Origin: Dysgonomonas mossii
GTDB taxonomy: Bacteria > Bacteroidota > Bacteroidia > Bacteroidales > Dysgonomonadaceae
Direction: 5' to 3'
NCBI RefSeq assembly: GCF_004569505.1
Contig: NZ_SPPK01000001.1
Coordinates: 372,001 to 436,000 of the forward strand
DNA: 64,000 nucleotides
In this document: positions 36,509 through 45,597 of the stretch, one piece after another
How positions within the stretch are numbered: position 1 is the stretch's first letter
Layout: each line of letters starts with the position of its first letter
Made by a program: the position numbers and the translations under genes
The notes under the pieces: model-generated
What the model saw: only the letters and a program-made list of their open reading frames with translations
What the model was told of the DNA's origin: nothing
Database searches by the model: none

Positions 36509-38059
36509 TTATAGAGGCAGGTTGTCATGCTTCTTAGAAGGATTGACTTGCTTTTTAGTTCTCAGTTGTTCCAAAGCACGGATAACGCGGAAACGAGTAT
36601 TTCTCGGTTCTATTACGTCATCGATATATCCATAGCGTGCAGCGTTGAAAGGATTACAGAATAATTTGTTGTATTCTGCTTTCTTTGCAGCAAGTGCTTC
36701 AGCGGGATTCTCAGATTCTTTGATTTCTTTCGCGTAAAGTACTTCTGCTGCTCCATCAGCACCCATAACTGCGATTTCGGCAGTAGGCCATGCATAGTTG
36801 ATGTCGCCACGAAGTTGTTTACAGCTCATTACGATGTGTGAACCTCCGTAAGACTTACGTAGAGTAACTGTTACTTTAGGTACTGTAGCTTCTCCATATG
36901 CATAAAGAAGTTTTGCTCCATGAGTAATTACACCGCCGTATTCTTGACCTGTTCCAGGAAGGAACCCAGGTACGTCTACCAATGTTACCAAGGGAATATT
37001 GAAGGCATCGCAGAAACGTACAAAACGAGCTGCTTTGCGTGAAGCGTTGATGTCTAGTACTCCGGCAAGGTATTTAGGTTGGTTAGCCACGATACCAACA
37101 GATTGACCATTCATGCGGGCAAAACCAATTATTATGTTCTTAGCATAGTTTCCATGTACTTCAAGGAATTCGCCATTGTCGACAACTGCACCGATTACTT
37201 CAAACATATCGTATGGTTTATTCGGATTGTCAGGGATGATTTCATTTAGTAAATCTTCCATTCTGGCAGCTGGGTCTGTACATTCTTTGCGAGGAGCTTC
37301 TTCCATATTGTTTTGAGGAAGGAAGCTATATAAGTGGCGGATCAAAGATAATCCATCATCTTCGTTCGCTACAGAGAAATGAGCAACACCGGATTTAGTA
37401 GTGTGTACGCTTGCTCCACCAAGTTCTTCTTGTGTTACATCTTCTCCGGTTACAGTTTTCACAACTTTAGGTCCTGTAAGGAACATATAAGATGTGCCTT
37501 CTGTCATCAAGACAAAGTCTGTCAAAGCTGGTGAATATACTGCACCACCGGCACATGGACCGAAGATTCCTGATATTTGAGGTATTACACCTGAAGCTAA
37601 GATATTGCGTTGGAAAATTTCTGAATAGCCTGCAAGAGCGTTAACTCCTTCTTGTATACGTGCACCTCCCGAGTCGTTGATGCCGATTACCGGAGCACCT
37701 ACTTTCATTGCCATATCCATTACTTTACAGATCTTTAATGCCATAGTTTCGGAAAGTGATCCTCCTATAACAGTAAAGTCTTGAGCGAAGACATAAACAA
37801 GACGACCTTCGATCGTACCACAGCCTGTTACGACTCCGTCTCCAAGGAATTTTTGTTTGTCCATTCCGAAGTTTGTACTGCGGTGTTCAACGAACATGTC
37901 AAATTCTTCGAAACTGCCTTCATCCAATAAGATGGCTAAGCGTTCGCGTGCAGTATACTTGCCTTTTGCATGTTGAGCTTCTATTCTCTTTTCTCCTCCA
38001 CCGAGGCGTGCCTTTGCGCGGAGCTCTATCAGCTCTTTTACTTTTTCAAGTTGGCCCAT
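36509..38059 (-). CDS. mmdA: methylmalonyl-CoA decarboxylase / propionyl-CoA carboxylase carboxyltransferase subunit
   Basis: The 516-residue protein is the biotin-dependent carboxyltransferase that moves CO2 between methylmalonyl-CoA (or propionyl-CoA) and carboxybiotin. The two acyl-CoA carboxyltransferase halves are visible. The N-terminal half contains [10 protein letters not shown] and [18 protein letters not shown]. The C-terminal half contains [13 protein letters not shown] and the later [12 protein letters not shown]. It acts with the epimerase gene upstream and the small subunit and biotin carrier downstream. No biotin carboxylase and no OadB-type membrane decarboxylase subunit is in the operon, so the direction of catalysis cannot be decided here. 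Confidence 0.92.
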   Translation of the reverse strand: MGQLEKVKELIELRAKARLGGGEKRIEAQHAKGKYTARERLAILLDEGSFEEFDMFVEHRSTNFGMDKQKFLGDGVVTGCGTIEGRLVYVFAQDFTVIGGSLSETMALKICKVMDMAMKVGAPVIGINDSGGARIQEGVNALAGYSEIFQRNILASGVIPQISGIFGPCAGGAVYSPALTDFVLMTEGTSYMFLTGPKVVKTVTGEDVTQEELGGASVHTTKSGVAHFSVANEDDGLSLIRHLYSFLPQNNMEEAPRKECTDPAARMEDLLNEIIPDNPNKPYDMFEVIGAVVDNGEFLEVHGNYAKNIIIGFARMNGQSVGIVANQPKYLAGVLDINASRKAARFVRFCDAFNIPLVTLVDVPGFLPGTGQEYGGVITHGAKLLYAYGEATVPKVTVTLRKSYGGSHIVMSCKQLRGDINYAWPTAEIAVMGADGAAEVLYAKEIKESENPAEALAAKKAEYNKLFCNPFNAARYGYIDDVIEPRNTRFRVIRALEQLRTKKQVNPSKKHDNLPL

Positions 38060-38099
38060 GTTTTAATATTTTAGATTCTAATTAAATTATAGGATAATG

Positions 38100-38142
38100 C
38101 AAAAATGACTTTACTTCATTGTGGGTTTAATGAGTAAAGTCA
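38100..38142 (-). terminator. hairpin between epimerase and carboxyltransferase genes
   Basis: ATGACTTTAC (38105-38114) pairs with GTAAAGTCAT (38133-38142), with an inner TCATT/AATGA stem. On the minus strand it is followed by TTTTTG. It looks like an intrinsic terminator inside the operon, or a partial terminator that lowers or separates expression of the downstream genes. CATTTTTG on the minus strand (38100-38107) is also a one-mismatch -7 box. Confidence 0.6.
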
Positions 38143-38151
38143 TCTTCTTAT

Positions 38152-38565
38152 TTATTTTTTTGGAGTCTCACAAAGTTCTGTAAGAACGCTTCCTGTTGAT
38201 TTCGGGTGAAGGAATGCGATATCAAGACCTTCAGCACCACGGCGAGGGGCTTTGTCTATTAGTTGAACTCCTTTAGCTTCTACTTCAGCTAAAGCGTTTG
38301 CTACGCCGTCTTGAACACACCATGCAATGTGGTGAATTCCTTCTCCTTTTTTCTCAATAAATTTAGCAATTGTGCTGTCTGGACTTGTCGGTTCAAGCAG
38401 TTCGATTTTTGTTTGGCCTACTTTAAAAAAAGCGGTCTTTACTTTTTGATCTTCAACAACCTCTATGCTGTAGCATTTTAAGCCTAAAACTCCTTCATAA
38501 TAAGGAAGTTGTTCTTCGATGCTTTTCACAGCAATACCTAGATGTTCAATGTGCGAAATATCCAT
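38152..38565 (-). CDS. mce: methylmalonyl-CoA epimerase
   Basis: The enzyme interconverts (R)- and (S)-methylmalonyl-CoA and links methylmalonyl-CoA mutase to the biotin enzyme. The 137-residue product is a vicinal-oxygen-chelate fold protein with metal ligands in ISHIEHLGIAV (His about 7), KIELLEPT, GIHHIAW (His about 78) and VLTELCE (Glu). The length is typical. It is first in the operon, with a promoter box 38 bases upstream. The mutase genes are not in this window. Confidence 0.93.
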   Translation of the reverse strand: MDISHIEHLGIAVKSIEEQLPYYEGVLGLKCYSIEVVEDQKVKTAFFKVGQTKIELLEPTSPDSTIAKFIEKKGEGIHHIAWCVQDGVANALAEVEAKGVQLIDKAPRRGAEGLDIAFLHPKSTGSVLTELCETPKK

Positions 38566-38907
38566 GTTATATTTGAATAAAAAGTTATTATTTAGTTCGC
38601 CCCAAAGGTACTATTAAAATATAAGACAACGAAATTAAAATTATAAAAAAACTTACATTGTGCACAAAAAACAAGAAACTGTGCATTTTTGGAAATATGT
38701 TACTGTTTGTGTTGATATTGTACTCCTTGAGCTTGTGTGAGGTACCAATATATCCATATTTAGTACTAATTGCTATGTTATTAATATTAATCATATATTC
38801 CCTATACTCATATCTCTTTTATATCAAATAGATAATTTTGTGAACAATGTGTTATAGATGGTTGTTATAATATGACCTATTGTTCCATCTTTTAAAATGA
38901 TATTGCT
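38566..38907. other. intergenic region between divergent genes
   Basis: This gap of 342 bases holds two promoter boxes and no supported gene: TACCTTTG on the minus strand (38603-38610) for the epimerase operon and TAATTTTG on the plus strand (38833-38840) for the small hypothetical gene. A minus-strand open frame at 38588-38794 is rejected because it spans the first promoter. Confidence 0.6.
38603..38610 (-). promoter_or_regulatory. promoter of the methylmalonyl operon, -7 box
   Basis: TACCTTTG on the minus strand; the predicted transcript starts near 38599, about 34 bases before the epimerase ATG. Confidence 0.6.
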
Positions 38908-39171
38908 ATGAGACTTAGAGATGTTTTGAAGGTAGGGGATATATTATATAGAGTTGACCCCAAAAAATTGTCTATAAAGGTGTTTAAGATTGACTCTCCT
39001 GACGAAGTTGTAAATTTTACGACGACCAATTATGAGGACTTTTCTGTAACGTGTGAAAAGAAGCGATTCTCTTTGCCTTTCGATAACTTCCCGTTTGAGT
39101 TTAAAGGGCTTATATATTTCCAGAGTGAAGATGAAGCGAATAACTTTATAAAAACTCAAATAGGATTATAG
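38908..39171 (+). CDS. hypothetical protein, 87 residues
   Basis: I do not recognise a family. The protein is cytoplasmic by appearance (no signal or membrane segment) and has alternating hydrophobic and charged residues suggesting a beta-rich fold. It has a short C-terminal helix (SEDEANNFIKTQIGL). Gene status is supported by a TAATTTTG box upstream (38833-38840), an ATG start with balanced codon use, and a strong terminator 40 bases downstream. Confidence 0.65.
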   Translation: MRLRDVLKVGDILYRVDPKKLSIKVFKIDSPDEVVNFTTTNYEDFSVTCEKKRFSLPFDNFPFEFKGLIYFQSEDEANNFIKTQIGL

Positions 39172-39210
39172 TTGTTTAGTTTTATACAATTGCTATTGTA
39201 TTATAATACA

Positions 39211-39246
39211 AAAAGATTATCCCGACCGGGATAATCTTTTTTGTTT
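39211..39246. terminator. bidirectional terminator
   Basis: AAAAGATTATCCC (39211-39223) pairs with GGGATAATCTTTT (39228-39240) around a GACC loop, flanked by A-rich and T-rich sequence. It serves the small hypothetical gene and the GIN-domain gene. Confidence 0.9.
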
Positions 39247-39263
39247 TTATTGCTTTAGTTTTC

Positions 39264-39980
39264 TTATTCTTGTCTCGAAATCTTACCGCTTCCGGATATT
39301 GACTGATCTATTTGCGGGTTGCCTTTGTATTTAACGCTACCACTGCCAGAAATGCTTACGTCCAGATATTTGTTGGCATATACAAAAAAGTCTCCGCTAC
39401 CTGATACCGAACATTTAACAGAGTCGGCAACTAGATCAGTAGCTATTACTTTACCGCTACCTGATATTCTGGAGTCTATGTTTGTTACTTTACCTTTTGC
39501 ATTTACATCGCCCGATCCTGATACTCTTGTTGACAAAGAGTGACATATAAGGCTGTCTATAATGATGTTGCCACTCCCTGATACTGATATGTCTAATTTT
39601 GAAGTTTCTAACTTGCCTTTTAAGTGAGCTTTCATAGAACCGCTGATGCTTAGGCTTGTCAGGTCTTTCGAATTAGTATATATTTTGTATGTTGTAGGGT
39701 TGATGTTTTCTTTGCTCTTGAAAGAGAGTACATCTCCATCTGTTTTTATTATCAACAACGGATAAATATTTTCATCAGTTTCTACGCGTACATACGGTGC
39801 TGTGTCCGGCTTTTGTTCATAAATGAGTTCACCGCCCCCACCAAACTCAATGGCTTTATAGTCAGATATACTAACTTCGTTTTCTACTATTGTTCCGTTA
39901 CCTCTTACCGAATTGAAATTACAAGACTGGGCAACAAATATTAATAAACTAATGCTGATTGTGTATAAAATAGATTTCAT
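39264..39980 (-). CDS. GIN-domain (DUF2807) lipoprotein
   Basis: The 238-residue protein has a lipoprotein signal (MKSILYTISISLLIFVAQSC, with Cys 20 as the lipidated residue). The mature part is a DUF2807/GIN 'head' beta-solenoid with many SGSG turns (for example SVSGSGNI, RVSGSGDV, RISGSGKV), each about 18-20 residues apart. Such proteins occur widely in Bacteroidetes and are proposed to be surface or adhesin-like, but their role is unknown. It is a single gene. Confidence 0.9.
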   Translation of the reverse strand: MKSILYTISISLLIFVAQSCNFNSVRGNGTIVENEVSISDYKAIEFGGGGELIYEQKPDTAPYVRVETDENIYPLLIIKTDGDVLSFKSKENINPTTYKIYTNSKDLTSLSISGSMKAHLKGKLETSKLDISVSGSGNIIIDSLICHSLSTRVSGSGDVNAKGKVTNIDSRISGSGKVIATDLVADSVKCSVSGSGDFFVYANKYLDVSISGSGSVKYKGNPQIDQSISGSGKISRQE

Positions 39981-40060
39981 TTCTATAATAATTTAAAATT
40001 GTTAACTTATAGATATGACGGCATAACTATGTTTTTGGTTACAGAAAAAATCAAAAAAAA

Positions 40061-40450
40061 TTAAATAATTTTATTTTTAATGAAAAATACAACCAGCATC
40101 ACCCATCCTGCAATCATAAACATACCTCCGATAGGGGTAATAGGACCTAAAAATTTTAAGTTCACATTCCAATATTCGGAGAAGGCTAGAAAATAAATAC
40201 TAAACGAAAATAAGAATACACCCACAATGATAGAGATAGCAGCCCACTTCTCGAGTGAGGATGTGAAAGATAGAGTCAGGCCTATTACCAGCAATATAAT
40301 CGCATGATACATCTGATAACGCACCCCTGTGTCGAAGCTCGCTAGCTTATCGGGAGTTAGCATCGCCTTGAAGGCATGTGCTCCAAAAGCTCCAAGTATA
40401 ACAGATATAGTACCGTATACACTTGCTGCAATTAATACGAGTTGCTTCAT
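40061..40450 (-). CDS. DUF423 family membrane protein
   Basis: The 129-residue protein has four membrane helices and the family N-terminus (AASVYGTISVILGAFGAHAF). The function is unknown. Its start codon overlaps the stop codon of citrate synthase (TAATG), so translation is coupled to that gene. A metabolic link is not established. Confidence 0.87.
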   Translation of the reverse strand: MKQLVLIAASVYGTISVILGAFGAHAFKAMLTPDKLASFDTGVRYQMYHAIILLVIGLTLSFTSSLEKWAAISIIVGVFLFSFSIYFLAFSEYWNVNLKFLGPITPIGGMFMIAGWVMLVVFFIKNKII

Positions 40451-41808
40451 TATCTTTTATCTATAGGTATGTATTCACGAACGTCAGCTGCATTTTTATA
40501 TGCAGGACGGATAATTCGTTTTTGCTTAAAGTTTAGTTCTTCGATGCGGTGTGCTGTCCATCCTACAATACGAGCCATAGCAAATAAAGGGGTGTAAATT
40601 TCCTGCGGAAGACCAATCATATCGTATACAAAACCGGAGTAAAAGTCCACATTGGCACATACCTGTTTGTTTACATTTTTCCCTTTTGTTTCCATGAAGT
40701 TGAAGATCGCCCGCTCTTCTAATAAGGTGTAGAAATTATACTCAGCTTCACGACCTTTCTCGATTGCCAAATCCCGAGCCATTTCTTTCAGTAGAACAGT
40801 GCGAGGATCTGATATGGTATATATAGCGTGCCCGATACCGTAAATAAGTCCGGTGCGGTCATAAGCTTCTTTGTTCAATATCTTACAAAGGTAGTTGTCT
40901 ATTTCTTCAACGCTGGTCCAGTCTTTAACCTCACTCTTGATAGTTTGTATCATGTCTATAACCTTCAGGTTTGCTCCTCCATGAAGAGGCCCTTTCAGTG
41001 AGCCTATGCCTGCGGCAATAGTAGAATATGTATCGGTTCCTGTCGAGCTGGTTACGCGTACCGTAAATGTAGAGTTGTTCCCTCCACCGTGGTCGGCGTG
41101 TACCATCATGGCAAGATCTAGTATCTTTACATCCAGTGGAGTGTAGTGGCGTCCTTTCATCATGTAAAGGAAATTCTCGGCAAGAGAAACGTCTGGCTGA
41201 GGGTGTCTTATATGTAACGACTTACCTTGTCCATGTCGTATGGCATTATGTGCATAGGCTACTATGGTAGGGAATGTTGCAATCAGATTGACGGATTGCT
41301 TGATTAGATTTTCGGGAGTCGTATCGTCTGGATTCTCATCGAAAGTGTATAGTTCGAGCACGCACCTTGATAAATAGTTCATGATGTCTTTTCCTACCAA
41401 GTCTAATATATGCATTACGATTTTAGGATTCAAATCCATAGTTCTGCTTATTACACCCGAAAACTCTTTTAGCTCTACTTTGCTTGGCAGATTACCCGAT
41501 AGAATAAGATAAACGACTTCTTCAAATCCTAGTCGGTCTTCTTTTTGAGCTCCTTTTACTATATCTTCAAGGCTAATTCCCCTGTATATCAGTCTTCCCG
41601 GTATCGGTGTCAGATTTCCCTCAGCATCACGTTCGTACCCGACGACGTCACCTACCTTTGTGAGACCAACAACAACCCCTGTATGGTCTTCATTTCTAAG
41701 TCCACGTTTTACATTGAAAGTTTTGAAAAGTTCATTGTCAATGTTGCATGTTGTTTCTACTGTTTTTGATATTTTTTTTATTGTTTCACTATCTTTTAAT
41801 CTATCCAT
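40450..41808 (-). CDS. gltA: citrate synthase
   Basis: It condenses oxaloacetate with acetyl-CoA to citrate. From the ATG at 41808 the product is 452 residues. Catalytic motifs are visible as MVHADHGGG, GPLHGGAN and GIGHAIYTISDPR. An ATG at 41865 would add 19 residues (MNNFLFLISTIDKQL); the shorter start agrees with the N-terminus of Bacteroides homologues as I recall them. The gene overlaps DUF423 by one base. With aconitase nearby it forms the oxidative entry of an incomplete TCA branch; isocitrate dehydrogenase is not in the window. Confidence 0.95.
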   Translation of the reverse strand: MDRLKDSETIKKISKTVETTCNIDNELFKTFNVKRGLRNEDHTGVVVGLTKVGDVVGYERDAEGNLTPIPGRLIYRGISLEDIVKGAQKEDRLGFEEVVYLILSGNLPSKVELKEFSGVISRTMDLNPKIVMHILDLVGKDIMNYLSRCVLELYTFDENPDDTTPENLIKQSVNLIATFPTIVAYAHNAIRHGQGKSLHIRHPQPDVSLAENFLYMMKGRHYTPLDVKILDLAMMVHADHGGGNNSTFTVRVTSSTGTDTYSTIAAGIGSLKGPLHGGANLKVIDMIQTIKSEVKDWTSVEEIDNYLCKILNKEAYDRTGLIYGIGHAIYTISDPRTVLLKEMARDLAIEKGREAEYNFYTLLEERAIFNFMETKGKNVNKQVCANVDFYSGFVYDMIGLPQEIYTPLFAMARIVGWTAHRIEELNFKQKRIIRPAYKNAADVREYIPIDKR

Positions 41809-41892
41809 AATATCTGGTTTTAATTGTTTGTCAATGGTACTTATTAGGAACAAAAAATTATTCAAATAGGTTCTTGAATAATATAAATATAT

Positions 41893-42330
41893 TTAGAATA
41901 TTATGTCGCAATTTTTTTCTGTTTCGTCTATTTTTGCTCCTAAACTTTTGTAAAAGGATATCGCTGGCTTGTTCCATTCAGAAACTTGCCACCTTAACCT
42001 GTCGCACTTCTCTTTCTCGGCATGTTTGATAACAGTATTGATGAGTAGCGTGCCGATTCCCTTCCCTCTATATTGTTCTTTTATGTAAAGATCATCCATA
42101 TATAAGGATTTACCCACCCATGTGTAATATGCAAAGAAAAAAGTAGCATATCCTATAATCCTATCATCTTCATCTCTGGCTGTAAAACCATGAAGGAAGT
42201 CTTTCTCGGATATCATCTTTTCTACCGAATTTTTCATCTTTTCCGGTTGGTTCTGGAATGTTGCAAATTCAAGAAAAAGAGCAACTAATTCTTCGAAATC
42301 ATTCTCTTCAATCTTTTTTATTGTTACCAT
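41893..42330 (-). CDS. GNAT-family N-acetyltransferase
   Basis: The 145-residue product has the GNAT acetyl-CoA site QYRGKGIGTLLINTV (about 81-95) preceded by SLYMDDLYIKE. Similar proteins resemble diamine or amino-acid N-acetyltransferases (SSAT-like), but the substrate is not determinable. An ATG at 42360 would overlap the upstream DJ-1 gene by 20 bases; the ATG at 42330 begins 10 bases after that gene's stop and is preferred. Confidence 0.85.
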   Translation of the reverse strand: MVTIKKIEENDFEELVALFLEFATFQNQPEKMKNSVEKMISEKDFLHGFTARDEDDRIIGYATFFFAYYTWVGKSLYMDDLYIKEQYRGKGIGTLLINTVIKHAEKEKCDRLRWQVSEWNKPAISFYKSLGAKIDETEKNCDIIF

Positions 42331-42340
42331 ATTTTGATCT

Positions 42341-42925
42341 TTAATCAGTGAAGTTATCAACGGTTTTATCTTCTTGCCAGTTGTATTCTATTCTTTTTGC
42401 TATTTCTATAGCTTTCTCTAGTCCCTTTATGTCTGCTATAAAGCCTAAAGCCATATCTATTCCTGCGCTAATACCTGAAGATGTATAGTATTTGCCATCT
42501 ACTACCCATCGGGCTTGTTTTATCCAAGTGACTTGCTCGGAGCTTTGTTTTACCCAACCGAAAGACCGTTTGTTTGACGTTGCTTTTCTTCCGTCCAATA
42601 GCCCCGTCTTTGCGAGTAGTGCACTTCCTGTGCAGACAGTGATAACGAATTGGCTTTTGGCCGCCAGATGTTTTATTGTATCAATAAAGCCGGAGTTGTT
42701 TATTTCATCCCTTGCACCCATTCCTCCGGGAAGAAACAATACCTGATCGGAGATAAACTGATGAAGTTTTTCTGTCGCGATGTGTATATTGTCTTGATTC
42801 GAAATCAAACCGCCATTCAGAGAATAATATTTGATTTCCCATCCGTCTGCTTTGCCAAAAACTTCCACAGGGCCAAATACGTCAAGGGTTTCAAAGTTGT
42901 GAAATAGTACAACGTTTATGATCAT
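42341..42925 (-). CDS. DJ-1/PfpI family protein
   Basis: The 194-residue protein has the class-I glutamine-amidotransferase-like fold with the nucleophile-elbow Cys in ITVCTGSALLAKTG (about 96-109) and a conserved Glu near the N-terminus (FGPVEVFG). It resembles the isocyanide hydratase and transcription-factor-linked branch of the family. The substrate is unknown. It is coupled to a GNAT gene downstream. Confidence 0.87.
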   Translation of the reverse strand: MIINVVLFHNFETLDVFGPVEVFGKADGWEIKYYSLNGGLISNQDNIHIATEKLHQFISDQVLFLPGGMGARDEINNSGFIDTIKHLAAKSQFVITVCTGSALLAKTGLLDGRKATSNKRSFGWVKQSSEQVTWIKQARWVVDGKYYTSSGISAGIDMALGFIADIKGLEKAIEIAKRIEYNWQEDKTVDNFTD

Positions 42926-42946
42926 TGCTACATTGTGTTTCTATGT

Positions 42947-43006
42947 AAAAGGTGACAAAGGTGACAAAAGTAACAGGTTAATGATGTTTTCGTAATGTCA
43001 CCTTTT
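42947..43006. repeat. dispersed GTGACA inverted repeat, copy 4
   Basis: AAAAGGTGACA (42947-42957) is the exact reverse complement of TGTCACCTTTT (42996-43006). An internal direct repeat of the left arm (GGTGACAAAAGTAACA) begins at 42960. It lies between the aconitase gene end and the DJ-1 gene start. Confidence 0.75.
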
Positions 43007-43041
43007 ACTATAGGTGTAACTTTATAATGAGATAAATAAAA

Positions 43042-45309
43042 TTATTTTTGTTTCATATAGTTCAGGGCACTACCGGCTTTAAACCAAGCTATCTGCACCT
43101 CATTATATGTATGGGCAACCTCAAAAGATTCTTTTGTCCCATTCTTGTGTGTTAGTTCAACAGTCAGGTTTTTTCCGGGTTTAAACTCGGTGAGACCGAT
43201 TATGCTGATTTTGTCGTCTTCCTTTATTTTTTCATAGTCATTCTTATCCACAAAGGTAAGCGCCAGCATCCCTTGCTTTTTTAGATTTGTTTCGTGTATA
43301 CGAGCGAAAGACTTAACAAGTATAGCTTTTACATTCAAGAAACGAGGTTCCATCGCAGCATGTTCACGAGAAGATCCTTCTCCATAATTTTCTTCGGCAA
43401 CAACAACTGACCCTAACCCCTCGGCTTTAAACTTACGGGCTAGTTTTGGAACTGGTATGTATTCGTTCGCTTCCTGATCAAGTACTGCATTTGTTTTATC
43501 ATTGAAAGCGTTTACTGCCCCAATGAGCATATTGTCGGAGATGTTATCCAGATGTCCTCTGAATCGAAGCCACGGACCAGCCATCGAAATATGGTCTGTC
43601 GTACATTTTCCTTTTACCTTAATAAGAAGCGGTTGTTCTATGATGTCTTTGCCATTCCATGCCGCAAATGGCGCTAATTCTTGAAGTCGTTGTGAATCTT
43701 TTGCTATGCTGATTTCGATATCCGATCCATCTGCAATAGGTGCTAAAAATCCGGATTCTTTCAATTCATATCCTAACGGAGGTAATTCATATCCTTTTGG
43801 CTCTTCCAATTTTACTTTCTCCCCCTCACTATTTACTAAGGTGTCAGTCATAGGGTTGAAACAAAGATCGCCGGCAATGCTCAATGCTGCAACAATCTCA
43901 GGAGATGTAACAAATGCGTGTGTATTTGGGTTCCCGTCGTTTCTTTTTGCAAAGTTCCTGTTAAAAGAGGTAACGATAGAATTCGCACGCTCAGGGTCTT
44001 TGCTTTCACGTTTCCATTGTCCTATACATGGGCCACAGGCATTTGCCATTATGGTAGCGCCCACTTCTTCGAAGGCAGGAAGTATGCCGTCTCTTTCGGC
44101 TGTATAACGTACTTGTTCCGATCCGGGGTTGATAATGAATTGTGCTTTAACTTCTACATGCTTTTGTTTTGCGTCTTTTACAATCGATACGGCTCGTGAT
44201 AAGTCTTCATACGATGAGTTTGTACACGACCCTATCAAGCCCACTTCCATTTTTTGAGGATAGCCTTTTTCTTTCACTACTTTTGCAAATTCCGAAATCG
44301 GATGAGCTGCGTCGGGAGTGAATGGGCCATTTACGTATGGTTCGAGTGTCGATAAGTCTATTTCTATCACCTGATCGAAATATTCTTTCGGATTGTTTAC
44401 TGTTTCTGTATCCGGTTGAAGATACTCGATTACTTTATCTGCAAGTTCAGACACATCGGTGCGTTCTGTTGCTTTTAGGTAATCAGATGATTTTTTGTCG
44501 TAAGGGAAGATGGATGTGGTTGCACCTACTTCTGCTCCCATATTACATATCGTTGCTTTTCCCGTAGCAGATAGCGAGCTTGTTCCATCTCCGAAATATT
44601 CTATAATAGCATTCGTGCCTCCTTTTACGGTAAGTATTCCTGCCAATTTCAATATTACATCTTTTGGCGAAGCCCACCCGGATAGTTTTCCTGTGAGTTT
44701 TACACCGATCAGTTTAGGCATTTTTAGTTCCCAAGGCATTCCCGCCATAACGTCTACCGCATCGGCACCACCCACGCCTATGGCTATCATGCCCAGCCCT
44801 CCGGCATTAGGTGTATGAGAGTCCGTCCCTATCATCATTCCTCCCGGGAAGGCATAGTTCTCGAGTACTACTTGGTGTATGATGCCGGCTCCCGGCTTCC
44901 AAAAGCCGATGCCGAATTTATTTGATACGGCACTCAGAAAGTCATATACTTCTTTGTTTGTTACTTCGGCCGTGTTCAGGTCTTCTTTTGCCGATTTATG
45001 AGCTTGTATCAGGTGGTCGCAGTGTACGGTGGAAGGTACAGCCACTTTTGTTCGCCCTGAGTTCATCAGTTGTAATAAAGCCATTTGAGCTGTAGCATCC
45101 TGCATAGCAACCCTATCGGGTGAAAAGTTTACATAATCGGTGGCACGGACATAGTTTTTTAAAGGCTCATCTGTTGATAGGTGAGCGTATAGGATTTTCT
45201 CGCTAAGGGTTAATGGTCGCTTAAGAATCTTCTTTGCTTCATCAACTTTTTTGGGGTAAGATTCATAGAATTTACGAATCATTTCTATGTCAAACGTATT
45301 ACTTTTCAT
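43042..45309 (-). CDS. acn: aconitate hydratase
   Basis: Aconitase isomerises citrate to isocitrate through a [4Fe-4S] cluster. The 755-residue product has the cluster Cys residues in IGSCTNSS and ACGPCIGQW. The catalytic [14 protein letters not shown] motif of the swivelling domain lies near the C-terminus. Domain order is the mitochondrial or AcnA type. A TATTTTTG box on the minus strand (45351-45358) is a plausible promoter. It lies about 1.2 kb from citrate synthase but is separated by DJ-1 and GNAT genes. Confidence 0.96.
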   Translation of the reverse strand: MKSNTFDIEMIRKFYESYPKKVDEAKKILKRPLTLSEKILYAHLSTDEPLKNYVRATDYVNFSPDRVAMQDATAQMALLQLMNSGRTKVAVPSTVHCDHLIQAHKSAKEDLNTAEVTNKEVYDFLSAVSNKFGIGFWKPGAGIIHQVVLENYAFPGGMMIGTDSHTPNAGGLGMIAIGVGGADAVDVMAGMPWELKMPKLIGVKLTGKLSGWASPKDVILKLAGILTVKGGTNAIIEYFGDGTSSLSATGKATICNMGAEVGATTSIFPYDKKSSDYLKATERTDVSELADKVIEYLQPDTETVNNPKEYFDQVIEIDLSTLEPYVNGPFTPDAAHPISEFAKVVKEKGYPQKMEVGLIGSCTNSSYEDLSRAVSIVKDAKQKHVEVKAQFIINPGSEQVRYTAERDGILPAFEEVGATIMANACGPCIGQWKRESKDPERANSIVTSFNRNFAKRNDGNPNTHAFVTSPEIVAALSIAGDLCFNPMTDTLVNSEGEKVKLEEPKGYELPPLGYELKESGFLAPIADGSDIEISIAKDSQRLQELAPFAAWNGKDIIEQPLLIKVKGKCTTDHISMAGPWLRFRGHLDNISDNMLIGAVNAFNDKTNAVLDQEANEYIPVPKLARKFKAEGLGSVVVAEENYGEGSSREHAAMEPRFLNVKAILVKSFARIHETNLKKQGMLALTFVDKNDYEKIKEDDKISIIGLTEFKPGKNLTVELTHKNGTKESFEVAHTYNEVQIAWFKAGSALNYMKQK

Positions 45310-45350
45310 CGATCATTGTTTTTTTAGTTATGTCCAAATACCTAGAATAA

Positions 45351-45358
45351 CAAAAATA
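45351..45358 (-). promoter_or_regulatory. aconitase promoter, -7 box
   Basis: TATTTTTG on the minus strand, about 42 bases before the start codon. Confidence 0.5.
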
Positions 45359-45567
45359 ATAAAAATGTTCTATTATGTGACGTCTTTTATATAGAAAGAT
45401 TATATTACGCATAGATAAAGTAAGCTAAAATTGAATATCTATATATAAATGTAAGATGTGGATAAAATCGTTGTTTTTAGATAATATGAAATAGCTGTAT
45501 ATTAAACCTCGGTCTTTTAAAAAAGTCTAAGAATTTTAGTTAAAGGCTTATTTTAGCAGGATTTTCT

Positions 45568-45575
45568 TATTTTTG
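45568..45575 (+). promoter_or_regulatory. promoter of the TPR/sigma/Spy-like cluster, -7 box
   Basis: TATTTTTG lies 22 bases before the ATG of the TPR gene. Confidence 0.6.
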
Positions 45576-45597
45576 TAGCTCTAAACAATTTTATGGC

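Noticed and set aside
38588-38794. Minus-strand open frame of 68 residues with hydrophobic C-terminus
   Set aside because: It spans the TACCTTTG promoter box (38603-38610) of the epimerase operon, has Asn/Ile-rich low-complexity composition and no signals of its own.
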